A stretch of 64,000 bases of DNA, from assembly GCF_004022705.2 (NCBI RefSeq), contig NZ_RZOY02000013.1, positions 161,541 through 225,540 on the forward strand, written 5' to 3'. The position numbers and the translations under genes are program-made. The notes under the pieces were generated by a model. That model did not search any database and was not told the DNA's origin. It worked only from the letters and a program-made list of their open reading frames with translations. Of the stretch, positions 24,499 to 32,993 are shown in pieces (position 1 is the first letter of the stretch; each line of letters opens with the position of its first letter). The stretch is from Mesorhizobium sp. M2D.F.Ca.ET.226.01.1.1. Lineage in GTDB: Bacteria > Pseudomonadota > Alphaproteobacteria > Rhizobiales > Rhizobiaceae.

Positions 24499-26163
24499 AT
24501 GAGCGGCTCCGTTGTCCTCCTGCAGCTTGCCGGCGCGGTGGCGCTGATGCTGTTTGCCACCCGCATGGTGAAGACCGGTGTCGAGCGCGCCTATGGCGAA
24601 GTGCTGCGCCACAGGCTGCGCGCCACCATGCGCAACCCGATCATGGCGGTGCTGGCCGGCTGCGGGCTGTCGATCGCACTGCAGAGCTCGACCGCGGTGA
24701 CGCTGCTGGTCGGCTCCTTCGCCGGCGCCGGCATCGTTTCGGGCGCCGCCGGACAGCTTGCCGTGCGCGGCGCCGAGATTGGTTCGGCGCTGGTGGTCAA
24801 GCTGCTCACCTTCGATCTGACGCTGCTGGTGCCGCTCTGCCTGATCGCGGGAACGGTCATGTTCATGGCCACGGAGCGGCGCGACTGGCGGCAGTTGGGC
24901 CGTATCCTGATCGGCATCGGCCTATTGATCCTGTCGCTGGAGATGATCGGGCAGGCGTCGGAACCGTTGCGCCAAAGTTCGCTGATGCCGCTGATCATCA
25001 GCTATTTCTCCGGCGATTTCGTCACCGCCTATCTGCTCGCGGCACTCGTCACCTGGCTCTTCCATTCCTCGATCGCCGCCGTGCTGCTTCTGGTGACGCT
25101 GGCGGGGCGCGGCTTCATCCCTCCGGAGCTCGGCATCGTGCTGGTGCTCGGCGTCAATCTCGGTTCCTCCGTTATCGCGCCCTTGCTCACCCGCAGTGCC
25201 GATCCAGGCATCCGCGTCGTGCCGATCGGCAACCTCTTGATGCGCGGCATGGGTTCGCTGGTGATGCTGATCCTGTTCATGACGGTGAAGCCGCCGATCG
25301 GCCTTCTTGGCGCCACCGTGCCCGATCAGATCGTAAACGCGCACATCCTGTTCAATGTAATTATCCTGCTCGCCGGCCTGCCGCTTGCGGGCCTTGTCTA
25401 CCGCGTTTCCGAGAAGATCGTAGCGGTCAGCGCCAAGCCCGATCCGGCGGCGGCGCTCGACGTCGTAGAACTCTCGGCGCTGAACGAGAGCGCACTCGAC
25501 ACGCCGAGCCAGGCTTTGGCCAACGCAACGCGCGAAGTGGTGCGGGTCTGCGAGACGGTCGAGATCATGCTGAAGCGCATCATCGAACTTTACGAGGATG
25601 CCGATCCCGCCAAGATCAAGGCGCTCGCCGCGCTCGACGACCGCGTCGACAACAAACACGCCGCGATAAAGCTCTATCTCGCCAAGATCACCAGGAACCC
25701 GCTGACCGAGGACGAAGCGCTGCGCTGCCAGGAACTGATCGGCGCCTGCGTCAAGCTGGAGCAGGTCGGCGACATCATCGTGCGCAACATGCTGGTGCAT
25801 GTGAAGAAGAAGCTGGAGCGTGGCCTGGAATTCACGCCGGAAGGCTGGCGCGAGCTTTGCGCCTTCCATGCCTCGGTGCTGGCCAATGCGCGCCTTGCCT
25901 TCAACGTACTGGTTTCGCGCGATCCGGAAACCGCGCGCCAGCTGGTGCTGGAAAAGGATCTCCTGCGCGAGCGGGAAAAGGAAACCAGCGCCAGCCATTT
26001 CCTGCGCCTGCGCGACGGCACGGCCAAGAGCGTCGAGACCAGTTCCATTCACCTCGACACTATCCGCGACCTCAAGCAGATCAACTCGCTACTCGCCTCG
26101 ATCGCCTATCCAGTGCTGGAGGAGCGCGGCCTGCTCGGCGGCTCGCGGCTGAAGGCCAGCTAA
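24499..26163 (+). CDS. Na+/phosphate cotransporter family protein with C-terminal PhoU-like domain
   Basis: Encodes 554 residues. The N-terminal 310 residues contain two Na/Pi repeats with about nine membrane segments. The first signature is LQSSTAVTLL (QSST at 62-65); the second is FHSSIAAVLL, where the usual Gln is His. Residues about 340-540 form two helical PhoU-like bundles (EVVRVCETVEIMLKRIIELY ... EQVGDIIVRNMLVHVKKKLE). NptA/YjbB-type proteins of this layout move phosphate, mostly outward in E. coli. The start at ATG 24499 has a modest GAGG upstream. The next gene, DUF2061, follows by 66 bases. Confidence 0.92.
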   Translation: MSGSVVLLQLAGAVALMLFATRMVKTGVERAYGEVLRHRLRATMRNPIMAVLAGCGLSIALQSSTAVTLLVGSFAGAGIVSGAAGQLAVRGAEIGSALVVKLLTFDLTLLVPLCLIAGTVMFMATERRDWRQLGRILIGIGLLILSLEMIGQASEPLRQSSLMPLIISYFSGDFVTAYLLAALVTWLFHSSIAAVLLLVTLAGRGFIPPELGIVLVLGVNLGSSVIAPLLTRSADPGIRVVPIGNLLMRGMGSLVMLILFMTVKPPIGLLGATVPDQIVNAHILFNVIILLAGLPLAGLVYRVSEKIVAVSAKPDPAAALDVVELSALNESALDTPSQALANATREVVRVCETVEIMLKRIIELYEDADPAKIKALAALDDRVDNKHAAIKLYLAKITRNPLTEDEALRCQELIGACVKLEQVGDIIVRNMLVHVKKKLERGLEFTPEGWRELCAFHASVLANARLAFNVLVSRDPETARQLVLEKDLLREREKETSASHFLRLRDGTAKSVETSSIHLDTIRDLKQINSLLASIAYPVLEERGLLGGSRLKAS

Positions 26164-26211
26164 GGGCATCGAAAAATTAGTCTTTGCTCATCCTCGCTCC
26201 CGTCGGCTAAG

Positions 26212-26243
26212 GATCGTCCTGAGGACCTATTGGGAGGACGATC
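26212..26243 (+). promoter_or_regulatory. hairpin enclosing the ribosome site and start codon of the DUF2061 gene
   Basis: GATCGTCCT (26212-26220) and AGGACGATC (26235-26243) are exact complements. The 14-base loop holds GAGGA (26221-26225) and the TTG start (26230-26232). In RNA the stem would present or hide the initiation site. Confidence 0.55.
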
Positions 26244-26505
26244 GGTCGAGGACACGCATTCGCGCAGCTTCGCCAAGGCGCTTTCGTGGCGCGCCACCGG
26301 CACGATCGACACGATGATCATATCGCTCGTGGTCACCGGCAGCGTAAAGCTCGCTGCGGCCATCGGCGGGACCGAAGTCGTTACCAAGTCGCTGCTCTTT
26401 TACCTTCATGAGCGGGCGTGGCTGAAAATTCCGTATGGCCGGAACAAGAAGTCTGCCTCGCCGTTCGCTGCCGAGGCAGAGTTAAATCCGGTCAAGAAAA
26501 GCTAA
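26230..26505 (+). CDS. DUF2061 small membrane protein
   Basis: Encodes 91 residues from a TTG start at 26230 with GAGGA five bases upstream. No ATG lies before the conserved part. HSRSFAKALSWRATGTIDTM then IISLVVTGSVKLAAAIGGTE and LLFYLHERAWLKIPYGR match the DUF2061 domain: two membrane segments (about 24-42 and 45-62) followed by a His-Glu-Arg-x-Trp loop. Function is unknown. The initiation site sits in the loop of a perfect 9-bp hairpin. Confidence 0.85.
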   Translation: MGGRSVEDTHSRSFAKALSWRATGTIDTMIISLVVTGSVKLAAAIGGTEVVTKSLLFYLHERAWLKIPYGRNKKSASPFAAEAELNPVKKS

Positions 26506-26585
26506 AGCGGCATCGACATTTTCTGCATTGCCGGCAGCGCGCGTCCATGGTTTGACGCCCTGCATTCAAACCAAGCCTTTGCGCC

Positions 26586-27767
26586 ATGCTGCCGTTGATT
26601 GCCCTTTTCCTTGCCGCTTTCGCCTTTGGCACCACCGAATTCGTCATCGCCGGCGTGCTGCCCGAGGTGGCGCAGGGCCTTGGCGTTTCGGTGCCGACCG
26701 CCGGCTATCTCGTCTCCGGCTATGCCTGCGGCATCGCCATCGGCGGCCCGCTGCTGGCTTTAGCCACCGCCACGGTATCGCGCAAAGCACTGCTGGTCGG
26801 GCTGACGGTCGCCTTCACCCTTGGCCAGGCGGCCTGCGCGCTGGCGCCAGACTTCACATCGATGCTTCTGCTGCGCATTGCAACCGCGGTGGCGCATGGC
26901 TGCTATTTCGGCGTCGCCATGGTGGTCGCGGTCAGCCTGGTGCGCGAGGACCAGCGCGGACGAGCGGTCGCGGTTATCCTTTCAGGCCTTACAGTCTCCA
27001 ATGTCATCGGCGTGCCGGCCGGCACAGCGATCGGCAGCCTGTGGGGCTGGCGCGCGACCTTCTGGGTGATGGGCGCGCTTGGCATCATCGCCATAATCGC
27101 CATGCTGGCGCTGCTGCCGCGCACCGCAGGCGCCGCCAACCGGCCGGCTGGCCTGGCGCGCGAAGTGCGTGTGCTCGCCCGCCAGCAGGTCTGGACGTCG
27201 CTGATCCTGATGCTGATGCTGATGATCGGCCAGTTCGGGCTGTTTACCTATATCACGCCGACGCTGCTCGAGGTCACCGGCATCGATGAAAGCCTGGTCC
27301 CCTGGGTGCTGCTGCTCAACGGCGTCGGCGCCACGATCGGCGTGCTCGTCGGCGGCAAGCTCGCCGACTGGAAGTTGATGCCGTCGCTGATCACCATGCT
27401 CGCCCTGCAAGCGGTGATCCTGGGCGTCATCCATATCGTAAGCCCCTACCCGCAGCCGATGATCGTCGCGATCGTCATCTGGGGCGGTCTCAACTTCGCC
27501 ATCGGCGCGCCGATCCAGACGCGCATCCTCGCCTGGACGGCCGATGCTTCCAACCTCGCTTCCGCGCTGATCCCCTCCGGCTTCAATGTCGGCATCGCGC
27601 TTGCCGCGTCGCTGGGTGCTGCAATGCTCAATGCCGGCTATGGCTATCGCAGCCTGCCGCTGGCCGGCGCATTGGCCATGCTGGTGGCGGTCGTGGTGGC
27701 TGTCGTCTCGCAGGCCTGGGAATGGCGCAGCCGCGCGACGCCGCCGCTGCCGGCAGCAGCGGAGTAA
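26586..27767 (+). CDS. MFS efflux transporter (DHA1, AraJ/YdhP-like)
   Basis: Encodes 393 residues with twelve hydrophobic segments. The start LIALFLAAFAFGTTEFVIAG then VLPEVAQGLGVSVPTAGYLV is characteristic of the AraJ/YdhP/NepI branch of drug:H+ antiporters (DHA1). Motif A between segments 2 and 3 is weak. Likely exports a sugar derivative, purine or drug; the substrate is unknown. No good ribosome site precedes ATG 26586. It is convergent with the MocR gene. Confidence 0.9.
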   Translation: MLPLIALFLAAFAFGTTEFVIAGVLPEVAQGLGVSVPTAGYLVSGYACGIAIGGPLLALATATVSRKALLVGLTVAFTLGQAACALAPDFTSMLLLRIATAVAHGCYFGVAMVVAVSLVREDQRGRAVAVILSGLTVSNVIGVPAGTAIGSLWGWRATFWVMGALGIIAIIAMLALLPRTAGAANRPAGLAREVRVLARQQVWTSLILMLMLMIGQFGLFTYITPTLLEVTGIDESLVPWVLLLNGVGATIGVLVGGKLADWKLMPSLITMLALQAVILGVIHIVSPYPQPMIVAIVIWGGLNFAIGAPIQTRILAWTADASNLASALIPSGFNVGIALAASLGAAMLNAGYGYRSLPLAGALAMLVAVVVAVVSQAWEWRSRATPPLPAAAE

Positions 27768-27799
27768 CAGGCCCCGCGCCTGACCGTCGGCCTCTCGGT

Positions 27800-29191
27800 T
27801 CACGCCTTCGATCGTGAGACGCCAGGGGCTCCCGAAAGGATGGACGCCAGGCTGTGAAGGCCTTCCTCCAGCCGTTCGCGGTTGGGGGTAGCGCCCACCG
27901 CCAGACGAAAGCCGTTGGCAAAGTCCTGCCCGACAGCGAATTCTTCCGCGGGGCTTATGGCCAGCCCGCGACGGCGGGCAATGTCGGCGAGTTCGGCCGA
28001 GCGCAACTGGCTCTCCAGCGGATACCACAGATGCAGGCTGGTGTCGGTTGCCACGAAACCTTTGGGCAGGATGTTGCGGGCGATCTCTTGCCTGGCCCGC
28101 GCTTCGACGCGCACGCCAGCGGTGATCTCCTCGGCGAGGCCGCTTCGCAACCATTCGCAGGCAAGACCCGTCATCAGCGGCGGCGCCATCATGGTGGTGC
28201 CGCGTATCGCTACCGCTACCCGCTCGGCCGCCTGCGGGTCGGGCGCCGCCAGGAAGGCCGTGCGCAGGAAGGGCGAGATGCATTTCGCCAATGTCGCGAC
28301 ATGGAAGGTCCGCCCCGGCGCCAGTTCCAGAAAGGCCGGCGGCGGCGCGGCGAGCAACCTTCTGTAAGGATCGTCCTCGACGATGACCAGCTCGAGCTTG
28401 CCGGCCATGCGGGCGAGTTCGCGCCGCCTGCCTTCGGACATGACCAGTGCGGTTGGATTTTGCAGCGTCGGATTGAGGTAGAGGACGCGCGCGCCGTGCC
28501 GTCGCGCCGCCGCTTCGAGATCGTCAGGCCGCATGCCCTCTGCATCGCCTCCGACAGCGGCGAGCTTGCGTCGCGTTGCCCCGGCCAACCCGATCAGCCC
28601 GGGATAGGTGAGCGCATCGGCAAGGATCGTGTCGCCCTCGCGGGTCTCAGACAACAGCACGGCCGTGAGCAAAGCCTGTGCGCCGGAACCGACGACAACC
28701 CTGTCGACCGGCAGCCTGCCGCCCGCTGCCGCAAGCCATGATGAACCGACGGCGCGCTCCACCGGCGAACCCGGCCCGGGATGATAGGAAAGCAGCGCTT
28801 CAGCGCTGGAGCGCTTGAGCAGCCCTTCGACCCCTGCCCGGATCAAAGCCGGCAGGTTGAGGCCGGCCGGTGCCGGCGGAATGTTCATGCTGAGATCGAG
28901 GACAGGCTCTTCCGGATCGCCCGGCGTGACGAAGGTGCCGCGACCCGCCGTCGCGTCGATAAGGTTCCTGCGCCTGGCTTCGGAAAACGCCCGCGTGACG
29001 GTCGTAAGATCGACCCCCAGCAGCCGGGCGAGCTCACGCTGCGGCGGCAACCTGTCGCCGGGCTGCAAGCGGCCGTTCGAACGGGCATCCGCGAGGGCGT
29101 CGACGATCTTGAGATAGACCGGGCGCGGCCCTGCCTCCAGAACCGGTAGCCAACCAATGTCGCTTTCGTCGCTCACTTGCCGCTGATCCAT
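27800..29191 (-). CDS. MocR/GntR-type regulator with aminotransferase-like domain
   Basis: Encodes 463 residues from ATG 29191. The N-terminal GntR winged helix (residues about 20-90: KIVDALADARSNGRLQPGDR ... LARLLGVDLTTVTRAFSEAR) is fused to a fold-type I aminotransferase domain (about 110-460), where pyridoxal phosphate would bind Lys of FHVATLAKCISPFLR. VEDDPYR is the conserved Asp-containing strand. Such MocR proteins sense PLP or amino-acid aldimines. A palindrome pair lies upstream, shared with the divergent DUF983 gene. Confidence 0.92.
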   Translation of the reverse strand: MDQRQVSDESDIGWLPVLEAGPRPVYLKIVDALADARSNGRLQPGDRLPPQRELARLLGVDLTTVTRAFSEARRRNLIDATAGRGTFVTPGDPEEPVLDLSMNIPPAPAGLNLPALIRAGVEGLLKRSSAEALLSYHPGPGSPVERAVGSSWLAAAGGRLPVDRVVVGSGAQALLTAVLLSETREGDTILADALTYPGLIGLAGATRRKLAAVGGDAEGMRPDDLEAAARRHGARVLYLNPTLQNPTALVMSEGRRRELARMAGKLELVIVEDDPYRRLLAAPPPAFLELAPGRTFHVATLAKCISPFLRTAFLAAPDPQAAERVAVAIRGTTMMAPPLMTGLACEWLRSGLAEEITAGVRVEARARQEIARNILPKGFVATDTSLHLWYPLESQLRSAELADIARRRGLAISPAEEFAVGQDFANGFRLAVGATPNRERLEEGLHSLASILSGAPGVSRSKA

Positions 29192-29204
29192 ACATTTTGT
29201 CGCA

Positions 29205-29236
29205 TTGTATGCATACAAGAATGATATATGTATGCA
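29205..29236. promoter_or_regulatory. MocR operators upstream of mocR and the DUF983 gene
   Basis: TTGTATGCATACAA (29205-29218) is a perfect palindrome and TGTATGCA recurs at 29229-29236, 23 bases further on, about two helical turns. Paired repeats are typical for MocR dimers. Confidence 0.7.
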
Positions 29237-29286
29237 TCAGAGACCTCAAGGCCGGGCTGGCCACACGGTCCACTGGAGTGACGATC

Positions 29287-29673
29287 ATGCAAGACCTTGC
29301 GCATCATCCACATCTGGTCCCCTGGCAGGTAGGGATCCGGGGCCGCTGCCCGCGTTGCGGCGAGGGCCATCTGTTCGAGGGGTTCTTGAAACTGGCGCCG
29401 AAATGCGATGTGTGCGGGCTCGACTATTCCTTTGCCGATCCCGCCGACGGGCCGGCTTTCTTCGTCATCTGCTTTGCCTGCGTGCCTTCGGTGCTGTTCG
29501 CCGTCTGGGCGCAGGTGACCTTCGAGCCCTCCATGTGGTTCCACGCCTTCGTTTCGGTGCCGATCGTTCTCTTGACCTGCATTCCGCCGCTGCGGCCGCT
29601 GAAAGGTTGGCTCGTCGCAAGCCAGTTCTACTATAAGGCGGAAGAGGGAAGGCTGGCCAAGCCCGGCGAGTGA
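29287..29673 (+). CDS. DUF983 membrane protein
   Basis: Encodes 128 residues from ATG 29287. RGRCPRCGEGHLFEGFLKLA then PKCDVCGLDYSFADPADGPA is the DUF983 signature: two CxxC zinc knuckles followed by two membrane segments (about 58-76 and 84-101). Function is unknown; in some alphaproteobacteria it lies near cytochrome oxidase genes, but not here. It shares a regulatory gap with the divergent MocR gene, which may control it. The convergent GNAT gene ends 3 bases after its stop. Confidence 0.9.
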   Translation: MQDLAHHPHLVPWQVGIRGRCPRCGEGHLFEGFLKLAPKCDVCGLDYSFADPADGPAFFVICFACVPSVLFAVWAQVTFEPSMWFHAFVSVPIVLLTCIPPLRPLKGWLVASQFYYKAEEGRLAKPGE

Positions 29674-29676
29674 CCT

Positions 29677-30234
29677 CTAAAGATCGATCCGGAATTTCAG
29701 GCTCTCCGCGCCGCCAAAGGCGGCATCCTCGAAGAAGCGGCCAACGAGCCTGCCGCCATTGGCGGTGATGACCTTGTGCGAAGCCGGATTGCCCGGCTTC
29801 GCGGTGATCTCGACATGGTCGAGCCCGACCGCCCTCGCCTCGTCCAGCATCAGCCGCAGCGCTTTGGTGGCATAGCCGCGGCCCCGCTTCCATGGCACTA
29901 CCGCATAGCCGATATGGCCAAGCACATGCGAAGGCAGCGCCGACGTGCCCTTCTGCCAGCGAAAGCCGATCGAGCCGGCGGCCTCGCCATCCCAGATCCA
30001 GCGCCGGAAGCCCGGCAGGCGCTCGACCTTGGTGCCGTCGGGCAAGGTGATCGGCGGCCCCTTCGCCTCGGGATCGTCGAGGCTGGCGAGAAAGGCCACA
30101 GGATCCTTTTCGATCGCCTCGAGCTGCTCGCGCGTTGCTTCCAGAAGCCGCACATTGTCGGGCGACCAGCCGCGCTCCAGCGCCGCCTTGTAGGACGGCA
30201 GATATTCGAGCGCCGGTTTGACGATTTCGATCAT
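29677..30234 (-). CDS. GNAT-family N-acetyltransferase
   Basis: Encodes 185 residues from ATG 30234. The acetyl-CoA binding motif is VVPWKRGRGYATKALRLML (residues about 125-145), in line with the GNAT pattern R/Q-x-x-G-x-G/A. GSIGFRW and HIGYAVVP are the central strands, and ASHKVITANGGRLVGRFFE the C-terminal part. The substrate is unknown. It has no clear operon partner; the frameshifted helicase lies just upstream. Confidence 0.88.
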   Translation of the reverse strand: MIEIVKPALEYLPSYKAALERGWSPDNVRLLEATREQLEAIEKDPVAFLASLDDPEAKGPPITLPDGTKVERLPGFRRWIWDGEAAGSIGFRWQKGTSALPSHVLGHIGYAVVPWKRGRGYATKALRLMLDEARAVGLDHVEITAKPGNPASHKVITANGGRLVGRFFEDAAFGGAESLKFRIDL

Positions 30235-30278
30235 GGCTCGTTTCCTGTCGACACGGATAGCCGCCGGACGGACTGCCC

Positions 30279-30988
30279 TCAAGTCGCCTGAAATTGGATT
30301 TCGCCCTTGTTTAGGAAACACGCCTTGTCGAACAGCGACAGGTCGAGCGGGTTCGGCAGCCGGATATCGCCGATATCCGGAAACGGTTTGCTGGCGGAAT
30401 CATACGACCTGTCGATCTGCGAGATGAAGACCAGCACCAGTCCGCGTTCCCGGGCAAACGACCTCAGGGCACGGATCTGGACCATGAGCTCGGGATTCTC
30501 CCGCCTCTGGTCGAGCAGTTGCAGATAGTCGATGACCGCCAGCGTGCCGCGCGGCGCCGGCCGCAACCTCTCGATGATGTAGCCTGAACTGATGGCGTCG
30601 GAATTGTCGAAGGTGACAGGTGATTGAAATCAGCCGGTTCGATCCCGATGTCGCGGAGCCGGTCCAGTATGTCGGCGTGCACATATTCCAGGGTGAAGAA
30701 CACGGCGCGATTGCCTTGCCTCATCGTCGCCACTGCGAGTTCGAGGCTTATCAGCGTCTTGCCCTGGCCCGGTCGCGCCGCCATCAGGACCATGTCGCCG
30801 GGCATAAGCCGCGCCAGCAGCCTGTCGGCCGGCGCCGCCTCGGCGGCCTTGGCCGCAAGCAGGCTCCAGCTGCCGAAGCCCTCTCTGGCTGCGACGCGGT
30901 CGAGCGCCTGGTGGAGCGGAACATTTTCCCCGCGAGACAGGAGCCTCGCCTGGCGTTTCAGATAATAGACTGGTGCGGAAAGCCGCAT
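30279..30988 (-). pseudogene. DnaB-like DNA helicase, frameshifted
   Basis: From 30988 the first frame encodes an N-terminal helical part and a RecA-type Walker A (MVLMAARPGQGKTLISLELA), reaching IGIEPADFNH. Near 30620 the frame shifts, and the next frame supplies VTFDNSDAISSGYIIERLRP, Walker B (LAVIDYLQLLDQRRENPELM) and VFISQIDRSYD, ending at 30279. Together they give an about 235-residue P-loop ATPase like the C-terminal domain of replicative helicases, but with no N-terminal DnaG-interaction domain. A single-base indel separates the halves, so either the gene is recently inactivated or the base is a sequence error. Confidence 0.8.
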
Positions 30989-31271
30989 CGAAAACCTCCT
31001 GCCTCGAGCAGTCTCGGCAACCCCTCCTTATGTCTGGCGCTCGAACAGTTGGTTGGGTGATCGACCGCCCTGCATGGATGATGCTTTCCCGATGGAGGGA
31101 GGAGGCGTGGGCGCGCCGGGAATCAGATGATAGCTCAATCGAAGCGGACCAGAAATCCGCCTGCAAAAGACGTCGCTAAACTAGAAGTGTTTCGCCGATG
31201 GTTGCGCGACCTTCTATGATGGGCTCGGGTGATTCTCAGCTACGAGACGTTTCGACAGGAGGGGCAAAACG

Positions 31272-32270
31272 GTGCGGTCGAGATCTGTTCCGCTGGGCGC
31301 GGCCATCTTTTGTCTTGTCGCGATCCTCGCCGCCCTGACGGCGTCGGTCAGCTCATTTGCGGCCTTGCAGCCGTCGACCATTCCCGACTGGCTGCAGCGC
31401 CATGTTGGCGATGGCGAGGGCCAGATCTCGCAGGTCGTGCTGGAGCGGGCGCACGCGCTCTACCAGAAGAAAGTCAGCGACGGTTCGGTTAGCAATCCCT
31501 GCTACTTCGCCATGGATGCCACGCGTCCCGGCGACCTCGGCAACAGCGTGCTTGGCCAGCGCTACTACGTCATCTGCGAAGCCAAGCAGCTCTTCCGCGC
31601 TGTCTCGTCAGGCCATGGCGGCGGTCGCAACCTGAAAGGCGTCGCCGATTTCTCCAACGGCAGGCGCTGCGCGAAAAACTTCGGCAACGCGATGGATTCC
31701 GAGCTGACGGCCGGCGGCGCCTATATGACCGCCGAGACCAAGACGTCCTTCAAGGGCTATTACCGCGTCGGCGCGCAAAATGCGGTGTTCATGCGAACCT
31801 TCATTCAGTTCGACGGCGAAGGCGAAGCGGCGAACGCCAGGCAGCGCGTGATCGGCGGGCACCCTGCGGCTATTCTGAAGGGCCTATGCATGCGCAAGAG
31901 CCCGCAAAGCACCTACGCCGATCATGACGGCTTCGTGCCGTTCGGCAAGCTGGTGAACTATGCCGGCGGCCGCAGCAATGGCTGCACGAGCTGGTCGCCG
32001 GCCGATGCCGAGCAGATTATCCCAATGGTGAAGAACAGCCCGACGACGCTCTACATCTACCCTGAATCGCGCGACATCGCCGCGGTCGCGCACGCCAAGT
32101 CGAGCGGCCAGGCGCTCTCAGCCGCGGGAACCTATTGGAACGCCTCCTGCCTGAAGGAGATCGGCACTCCAAAGTTCTGGCCGAAGAAGATGCTGGAGCC
32201 GATCATCGCGCAGTACAAGAAGGACCATCCGGCACCGACGCCGCAGCCAGTGCCGATCTGCAAGAACTGA
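31272..32270 (+). CDS. YkuD_2-family murein L,D-transpeptidase-like exported protein
   Basis: Encodes 332 residues from GTG 31272, which follows GGAGGGG. Residues 1-30 form a signal peptide. The catalytic domain has SSGHGGGRNLKGVADFSNG (His about 115) and GRSNGCTSWSPADAEQII, where Cys238 is the expected nucleophile of the YkuD_2 group. Relatives form or trim 3-3 peptidoglycan cross-links; this branch has not been characterised in rhizobia to my knowledge. Several further Cys residues (for example in NPCYFAMD and YVICEAK) may form disulfides. It is convergent with the GatB/YqeY gene. Confidence 0.88.
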   Translation: MRSRSVPLGAAIFCLVAILAALTASVSSFAALQPSTIPDWLQRHVGDGEGQISQVVLERAHALYQKKVSDGSVSNPCYFAMDATRPGDLGNSVLGQRYYVICEAKQLFRAVSSGHGGGRNLKGVADFSNGRRCAKNFGNAMDSELTAGGAYMTAETKTSFKGYYRVGAQNAVFMRTFIQFDGEGEAANARQRVIGGHPAAILKGLCMRKSPQSTYADHDGFVPFGKLVNYAGGRSNGCTSWSPADAEQIIPMVKNSPTTLYIYPESRDIAAVAHAKSSGQALSAAGTYWNASCLKEIGTPKFWPKKMLEPIIAQYKKDHPAPTPQPVPICKN

Positions 32271-32279
32271 CGCTGTCGT

Positions 32280-32729
32280 CTACTGCAGCAACCCCTTGAT
32301 GATCGCGCTCGCCTTGGCGAAGTCCATCTGCCCGGCATATTTCTGCTTCAGCGCGCCGATCACCTTGCCCATGTCCTTTTGGCTGGCGGCCCCGGACGCC
32401 GCGATCGCCTCGCGCGCCGCAGCCTGGATCGCCGCATCGTCGAGCTGTGTCGGCAGGAACTCGCGGATGATCTCCATCTCGCCGCGCTCCTGTGCCGCCA
32501 GTTCCGGCCGCTTGCCGTCTTCGAAGGCCTTGGCCGATTCCTCGCGCTGCTTCACCATTTTGGCGAGGATCTGCAGGATCTCCTCCTCGCTTGCCGGCGG
32601 CTTGCCGGCGCCGCGATTGGCGATGTCGCGATCGTGGATGGCGGCCTGGATCAAGCGCAGCGTCGGCAGGCGGTGCTTGTCCTGCGCCTTCATCGCGCTC
32701 TTCATGGATTCGGCGATTTTCTCGCGCAT
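32280..32729 (-). CDS. GatB/YqeY domain protein
   Basis: Encodes 149 residues from ATG 32729, after AAGGAG. MREKIAESMKSAMKAQDKHR, EEEILQILAKMVKQREESAK and GKVIGALKQKYAGQMDFAKA cover the YqeY fold, a helical domain also found as the tRNA-binding tail of the GatB amidotransferase subunit. It may bind tRNA; the role of free-standing YqeY is not settled. It is divergent from carA. Confidence 0.92.
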   Translation of the reverse strand: MREKIAESMKSAMKAQDKHRLPTLRLIQAAIHDRDIANRGAGKPPASEEEILQILAKMVKQREESAKAFEDGKRPELAAQERGEMEIIREFLPTQLDDAAIQAAAREAIAASGAASQKDMGKVIGALKQKYAGQMDFAKASAIIKGLLQ

Positions 32730-32993
32730 CGTGCTTCTCCTTCGAGTCCGGCGGACAATAGCTTCGCCGGCCGCGTGACGCAAATCCCGACAAGCCGCTG
32801 ATTTTGCTGGACGAATGCAAATCCATCCTGGCTTGGCGTCGCCCCATTGACCGCTCCCGCGCCTTCCCCTATGTACTCGGTCCTGCATAAGACAATGAAA
32901 CCGACGCGTGGGAGCTGAAACATCCAGCTCGCGCGCCTTGCCGCGCAAACGGTCCCGCCGACCGCTTTTGACGCGCCCGACAGGAGTGCCGCC

